Part shown: one piece after another, positions 7,695-11,389 of the stretch
Numbering within the stretch: position 1 is the stretch's first letter
Layout: the number at the start of each line of letters is the position of its first letter
Assembly: GCA_964367905.1 (NCBI GenBank)
Contig: CAYIZP010000064.1
Coordinates: forward strand, 1 to 11,389
DNA: 11,389 nucleotides
Source: CAUPWF01 sp964367905
Lineage (GTDB): Bacteria > Bacillota > Clostridia > Lachnospirales > Lachnospiraceae
Reading direction: 5' to 3'
Made by a program: the position numbers and the translations under genes
Notes under the pieces: generated by a model
What the model saw: only the letters and a program-made list of their open reading frames with translations
Told to the model about the DNA's origin: nothing
Databases searched by the model: none

Positions 7695-8672
7695 TTATGT
7701 CGTTTCTCTTTTTATTAATTCTACTGGTAAGATTGTGCGTTTTGCAACGATTTTTCCACTTGAAGCTGCAACCAATAAATCAACTGCTGTTCTTGCCATT
7801 TCCTTAATCGGTTGGTGAATCGTTGTAAGTTTTGGCGAAATCAATGATGCCAGATTCACATCATCAAATCCCACGACTTTGATATCTTCTGGCACTCGTT
7901 TTCCCAGTTTCGCACATGCTTGTATGACCTGTGCCGCAATAATATCACTGCTGGCGAAGATTCCATCCACATCCGGATTCTCCCGTAGCTGTGCTTCGAT
8001 CTCATCGTAATAATCTAGATGATTATACTGATTGAGGTTCGTGATAACAGGTTTGTACGCAATGCCATGAGCTTCACACACTCCACCAAAAGCCAAAGTT
8101 CTCGTATCCGCCGGCATGCTATTCTTGAATATCCCACTAAAATTCAATAGGTTCTTACAACCACATTTTATCAAATGCTCCGCAACAAGCCTTCCACCCT
8201 CTTCATTATCACACTCCACTGCTGCACTTCCATTATCTAAGTAGCGCTCGATGGTTACGATTGGAAAGTCACCACCATCGAATTCATTCAATTCTACACT
8301 TCCACTGCAGAGTATAATCCCCGCCACACGATTGCTACTACACATGGCGAAATATTCTCGCTCTTTTTCGTCGCGATCCTGTGAATTGCACAAGAGTATC
8401 TTATATCCTTTTTTGAATGCATAGATTTCTAGATGACTGATTAACTCTGCAAAAAATGGATGGGTAATATGTGGCACAATCACACCAATGGTATTTGACT
8501 TTTGTCTGGACAAGGAACGAGCCACCTCATTGGGTCTATAATTCAGTTTTTTCATTGCAATATGAACCTTGTTCCTTGTACTGTCACTAATGTATCCCCT
8601 ATTATTTAATACCCGTGATACCGTCGTAACTGTCAAGCCCGATTCCTTTGCCACGTCCTTTAATGTTGCCAT
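7695..8672 (-). CDS. LacI-family transcriptional repressor
   Basis: This sugar-responsive DNA-binding repressor has 325 residues. The N-terminal helix-turn-helix (TLKDVAKESGLTVTTVSRVL, residues 3-22) and hinge (YRPNEVARSLSRQ) are classic. They are followed by a periplasmic-binding-protein-like effector domain starting at NTIGVIVPHITHPFF. The frame offers ATGATG; AGGAGGG lies 6 bases before the second ATG (8672), which also gives the family's usual MATLKDVA start, so I take it. The C-terminus (ILPVELIKRETT) is complete, and its TAA coincides with the edge of the assembly gap. It begins 19 bases after the phosphorylase stop and is probably co-transcribed with it. It likely represses this locus, with a sucrose-like sugar or a derivative as inducer. 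Its operators are not identifiable here because the promoter of its operon is outside the window. Confidence 0.95.
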   Translation of the reverse strand: MATLKDVAKESGLTVTTVSRVLNNRGYISDSTRNKVHIAMKKLNYRPNEVARSLSRQKSNTIGVIVPHITHPFFAELISHLEIYAFKKGYKILLCNSQDRDEKEREYFAMCSSNRVAGIILCSGSVELNEFDGGDFPIVTIERYLDNGSAAVECDNEEGGRLVAEHLIKCGCKNLLNFSGIFKNSMPADTRTLAFGGVCEAHGIAYKPVITNLNQYNHLDYYDEIEAQLRENPDVDGIFASSDIIAAQVIQACAKLGKRVPEDIKVVGFDDVNLASLISPKLTTIHQPIKEMARTAVDLLVAASSGKIVAKRTILPVELIKRETT

Positions 8673-8691
8673 CATATTCCCTCCTAATGCA

Positions 8692-10356
8692 TCAACAGTT
8701 CTCTAGAATCTCATATTCATAATTCTCAAGATTTGCTATTAATTCTACACTATTTTCTTCCTTTTTCCAAGTAATTCTCAGCTCACAACCAGAACTTTTC
8801 ATCTCGATGATCGCATTCTCTGAAAATACTGGACACTGATTTCTAAATTGAAGCAATTGAATCTGTTCTTTCACTACATCTTTTTGAAGTGAATCTTCAA
8901 CCTGATTCAAGGATAGATTGGTACGATTGATTTCTTTATGTCCTCCATCTCCCGCTCTCTTCACCGCTTCGTGGTCATTTTTCCCTGCAAATAAATCCAA
9001 GTACCAAACTTGTGGCTTTCCAGGCATGAACAGTTGAATCGCTCTTGCCAATAGCATTTTCTTATCATCTTCACCAAGGGCACTATAATAGGTTGCATTC
9101 ACTTGGTAATACATATTTTTTTGTCCATGTAAGTTCTTCACATATCCCCCGCGATTTACCACGGTTTGAATCAATGATTCTATCCTCTCATCTGAGATTA
9201 ATCCCTTCAGATCTAATAGTGGAATCCCATCATGACACCCTAACATATTCACTACTTGAATCTGCTGTTCTAGAATTTCATTCCCCCATTTTACAAGCAT
9301 CTCTCCAGAGTGCTCCTCAAATGCATCGATGATCAAACCAGGCAAAAAGAAGTCATAAACAGCATAGCCCTTTTCACTGAGGATTTGATATGTTTTTTCC
9401 CCATAGCTAGAATGGATTTCTGGTAATAATTGTACCCCATACTTATCGGCTATGGATTGAACTTTTGCCAATACATCCCATGTATCAGGTTCGTTCATAA
9501 AATTTCTCATCCCAGGAGTCTTCGGTGCATATGCAAATGCATCCAATCGTACAATGCTTGCTCCATATTCTGATAGTTTCTTCAGTGTTTCCTCATAAAA
9601 TTCCCATACCAATGGAGACTTTATATTCAAATCCATCTGCCCTAGATATCTAACACCTTTTTCAAGGTAACTTATGATTTCATCACGATATCCCAACAGC
9701 TGCTCTTGTGTAAGTTGACCTAGTTTATTCCCAGATTCAACCCAATTGTTTACCGTTGTTGCAATTACCTCTCCCGTCGTATACTGAACCCCCACTAGAC
9801 TCATCACATCCTGCGGATCTAGCTTCGGATATTTCATCTCTTGATAAAATGTATTCCAATACGGAACCTTCTCCCCATTTGGCATCTGAGCCATCAGGAT
9901 TGGGAGCCCTGGTTTTCTGAAGAACATATCCTTAATCAACTCTTGCCTTGGCTGAATGTATCCCTCTTCTGTCAATTCTCCACAGCCTTCCCAAAATTGA
10001 TTCCATTGGATAAAGAAATCACAGTACTTGGACTCCTGACCTTTTGATAAGATATCTTGAAATTGTGGCGATAATACCGATGCATGATTCAAGATAAAAT
10101 CTAGTTTCAGATCAATCCCCATCTCTTCTAAGTTCTGCAAATCTTCACGTTTCGCTGACATCTCATTTAAGTCATAACTTACAACAGAGAACCCTCTATC
10201 TAAGTCCGTATTAAAGAGGCTTGGCAAAATATAATACGATTGGAATGTGCTACTCAACTCTTCCTTCTTTAAGACACTTACAACATCCCCCAATGTTCCT
10301 CCCATGCTATCAACATAGGAGTTCAACATCGGTTTTATATTCATTGACTTTTTCAT
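8692..10356 (-). CDS. GH13_18 glucoside phosphorylase (sucrose phosphorylase relative) with insert
   Basis: This cytosolic enzyme of 554 residues would use phosphate to split an alpha-glucoside into glucose 1-phosphate and an acceptor. Donor-side residues of sucrose phosphorylases are kept: DRGF (Asp53, Phe56), LNH (His91), VRLD with the nucleophile Asp272, LPEIH with the acid/base Glu313, and CHDG with His375 and Asp376. The protein is about 65 residues longer than typical sucrose phosphorylases (about 490). The extra segment lies between WNTF and QMDLN (about residues 171-239). The loop NLHGQKNMYYQVN (408-420) lacks the Asp of the usual LDIYQ/LDLYQ motif, and INRTN replaces INRHY. Donor sugar is therefore secure, but the acceptor (fructose, fructose 6-phosphate, glycerate, other) is open. 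The ATG at 10356 is preferred to a GTG at 10368, which overlaps the GAGGAG site. It starts 4 bases after the kinase stop. Confidence 0.85.
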   Translation of the reverse strand: MKKSMNIKPMLNSYVDSMGGTLGDVVSVLKKEELSSTFQSYYILPSLFNTDLDRGFSVVSYDLNEMSAKREDLQNLEEMGIDLKLDFILNHASVLSPQFQDILSKGQESKYCDFFIQWNQFWEGCGELTEEGYIQPRQELIKDMFFRKPGLPILMAQMPNGEKVPYWNTFYQEMKYPKLDPQDVMSLVGVQYTTGEVIATTVNNWVESGNKLGQLTQEQLLGYRDEIISYLEKGVRYLGQMDLNIKSPLVWEFYEETLKKLSEYGASIVRLDAFAYAPKTPGMRNFMNEPDTWDVLAKVQSIADKYGVQLLPEIHSSYGEKTYQILSEKGYAVYDFFLPGLIIDAFEEHSGEMLVKWGNEILEQQIQVVNMLGCHDGIPLLDLKGLISDERIESLIQTVVNRGGYVKNLHGQKNMYYQVNATYYSALGEDDKKMLLARAIQLFMPGKPQVWYLDLFAGKNDHEAVKRAGDGGHKEINRTNLSLNQVEDSLQKDVVKEQIQLLQFRNQCPVFSENAIIEMKSSGCELRITWKKEENSVELIANLENYEYEILENC

Positions 10357-10360
10357 CGAC

Positions 10361-11311
10361 CTAAACACTCCTCTGATTCATTTGCTCGTAGCTAATTCTT
10401 TCACCTTTTTTTGAAATGATAATCTTAGCTTTCTTCGCTTGTGTTGCAAGCAACTTCTGTTCCAATTCTAACACGCGCATGATAAATGGACTGTCTACTC
10501 CACCGTCTCTATTTCTCATTCTGCGGTGTTCCAATGTTTCCTCCGGAGTACTATTCAACAAAATCGGAATGTCTACTCCTTCTAGATTATCATTATTTCC
10601 ATGAGTCCACTCAATCACTAATACATCGATCTCGGTGAAATCCACGGCATCATACCATAATTCTGTATCGGTTCTACCCATGCGCTTTAATAAGATTTCT
10701 TCTTTTCCTTGCTTAAACTCTTGTATGATCGCATTGAGCTGGGAAAAATTGATTTCATTTTCTGTCCCTAAATATCTGCTCAATCCATCACAACCACCAT
10801 CTATATAGAAACTGTACCATGGGTGTTCTCCTTCGTAGTCTTTGCTGGCATCTAGATTATTCAACTGGTTTTCATGGATAATCTCATATCGCTCTTTTGT
10901 ATATTCACCCGATTCAATCATTCCTTGCAATCCACTGTTTCGAAAGATTCTCAATCTTTCAGCATCATTATATTGTGGGATTCGAAGTGGGTAATTATCT
11001 CCCGATAACGTATAACTCTTCAATCCTAACTCCGACAGATAGAATGAGATCAGTGAGGCTGTCTCTGATTTGCCGACTCCAGACCCTCCACACACCGAGA
11101 TTACTGGCTTATATCCTGTTGTTTCTACTGCCTCTTTTAGCATTCCTAACAACTCTTCGAAGATCAATTTCGCCTTCTTGATATGATCCTCACCAATCTC
11201 GATTTTATCTCCTGGCATATCTCCATATGGAATATTGTCATTTAGTTCAGGAAGTATTTTCGTACTTGCTGCTTCTAATTTTTCTATAATTTTCCTTGTT
11301 GTTTCACTCAT
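10361..11311 (-). CDS. P-loop kinase of unknown substrate (uridine kinase/phosphoribulokinase-like)
   Basis: This is a soluble protein of 316 residues. A Walker A motif GGSGVGKSE (75-83) follows a hydrophobic strand VISVC. SGDNYP (103-108) stands where uridine-kinase-like enzymes have their substrate Asp. A Walker B-like strand DVLVIEWTHG spans 229-238, and an Arg-rich lid-like segment EHRRMRNRDGG spans 261-271. The first 65 residues form a helical extension. I do not recognise an orthologue of known function; similar proteins tend to be labelled adenylylsulfate or uridine kinase, neither of which fits a sugar operon. The ATG at 11311 is chosen over a GTG at 11350 that would overlap the permease gene; AAAAGG precedes it at about 10 bases. 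It lies 22 bases after the permease and 4 bases before the phosphorylase. I infer a small-molecule kinase acting on a substrate or product of that enzyme. Confidence 0.75.
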   Translation of the reverse strand: MSETTRKIIEKLEAASTKILPELNDNIPYGDMPGDKIEIGEDHIKKAKLIFEELLGMLKEAVETTGYKPVISVCGGSGVGKSETASLISFYLSELGLKSYTLSGDNYPLRIPQYNDAERLRIFRNSGLQGMIESGEYTKERYEIIHENQLNNLDASKDYEGEHPWYSFYIDGGCDGLSRYLGTENEINFSQLNAIIQEFKQGKEEILLKRMGRTDTELWYDAVDFTEIDVLVIEWTHGNNDNLEGVDIPILLNSTPEETLEHRRMRNRDGGVDSPFIMRVLELEQKLLATQAKKAKIIISKKGERISYEQMNQRSV

Positions 11312-11333
11312 TTCTATTACATCCTTTTCTCTC

Positions 11334-11389
11334 TTATGACTTAACCGCACCAGCTACAACTCCACTTATAATTTGCTTCTGCAAGAACA
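11334..11389 (-). CDS. Sugar ABC transporter permease, MalG type (C-terminal tail only)
   Basis: Only the last 18 codons are in the window, reading FLQKQIISGVVAGAVKS followed by TAA at 11336-11334. This closely matches the conserved C-terminus of MalG-type inner-membrane permeases of carbohydrate ABC importers (pattern FLQKxxxxGxxAGAVKG). Upstream of the window one expects the rest of this gene, the partner permease and a solute-binding protein. It ends 22 bases before the kinase start, so the importer is probably co-transcribed with the kinase, phosphorylase and repressor. The call rests on a short segment, but the motif is distinctive. Confidence 0.8.
   Translation of the reverse strand, partial: FLQKQIISGVVAGAVKS

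Noticed and set aside
7535..7818. Plus-strand open frames running through the N-run
   Set aside because: They are open only because Ns cannot encode stops, and they are antisense to well-supported minus-strand genes.
11312..11350. GTG start at 11350 for the kinase, overlapping the permease gene
   Set aside because: It would add 13 residues encoded over the permease tail and lacks a ribosome binding site; the ATG at 11311 has AAAAGG upstream.
1..11389. CRISPR arrays, insertion sequences, tRNA/rRNA genes, phage or defence genes
   Set aside because: No repeat-spacer pattern, transposase, integrase or structured RNA gene was seen on either strand; the content is an ordinary-looking carbohydrate locus apart from the kinase-phosphorylase pair.

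Overview
The window is an AT-rich stretch with strong AGGAGG-type ribosome binding sites. All its genes lie on the minus strand and are tightly packed. Protein families and codon style suggest a low-GC Firmicute, most likely a Clostridia/Lachnospiraceae-like gut bacterium. This is inferred from style; no marker gene is present. The content is a sucrose/alpha-glucoside utilisation locus.

Transcription runs from high to low coordinates. Block A (11389 to 7695) holds the C-terminal tail of a MalG-type sugar ABC permease, a P-loop kinase of unknown substrate, a divergent GH13 subfamily 18 glucoside phosphorylase (sucrose phosphorylase relative) and a LacI-type repressor. Gaps are 4 to 22 bases, so this looks like one operon. 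A run of exactly 100 Ns (7595-7694) follows. It is a scaffold gap, and it removes the start of the next gene and any promoter there.

Block B (7594 to 2453) holds a GH13 alpha-glucosidase with oligo-1,6-glucosidase features (5' end lost in the gap), a GH32 sucrose(-6-phosphate) hydrolase, an aldo/keto reductase and an AraC-family regulator. It ends in a hairpin terminator that overlaps the araC-type stop codon.

Block C (2450 to 1) has its own regulatory region: a good sigma-A-type promoter, an inverted repeat at the start site and a second one upstream. It encodes a cytosolic alpha/beta-hydrolase esterase and a GPH-family (MelB-like) cation:sugar symporter with one base between them, closed by a strong terminator at the left edge.

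Together the genes offer two import routes (ABC importer and symporter), phosphorolytic and hydrolytic cleavage of sucrose-like glucosides, removal of alpha-1,6-linked glucose, and possibly deacylation and carbonyl reduction, under LacI and AraC control. The least ordinary part is the phosphorylase-kinase pair. The phosphorylase keeps the glucose-binding and catalytic residues of sucrose phosphorylases. However, it carries an extra segment of about 66 residues beside the active site and has lost residues typical of the fructose-binding side. The adjacent kinase could act on whatever the phosphorylase releases, or on its substrate.
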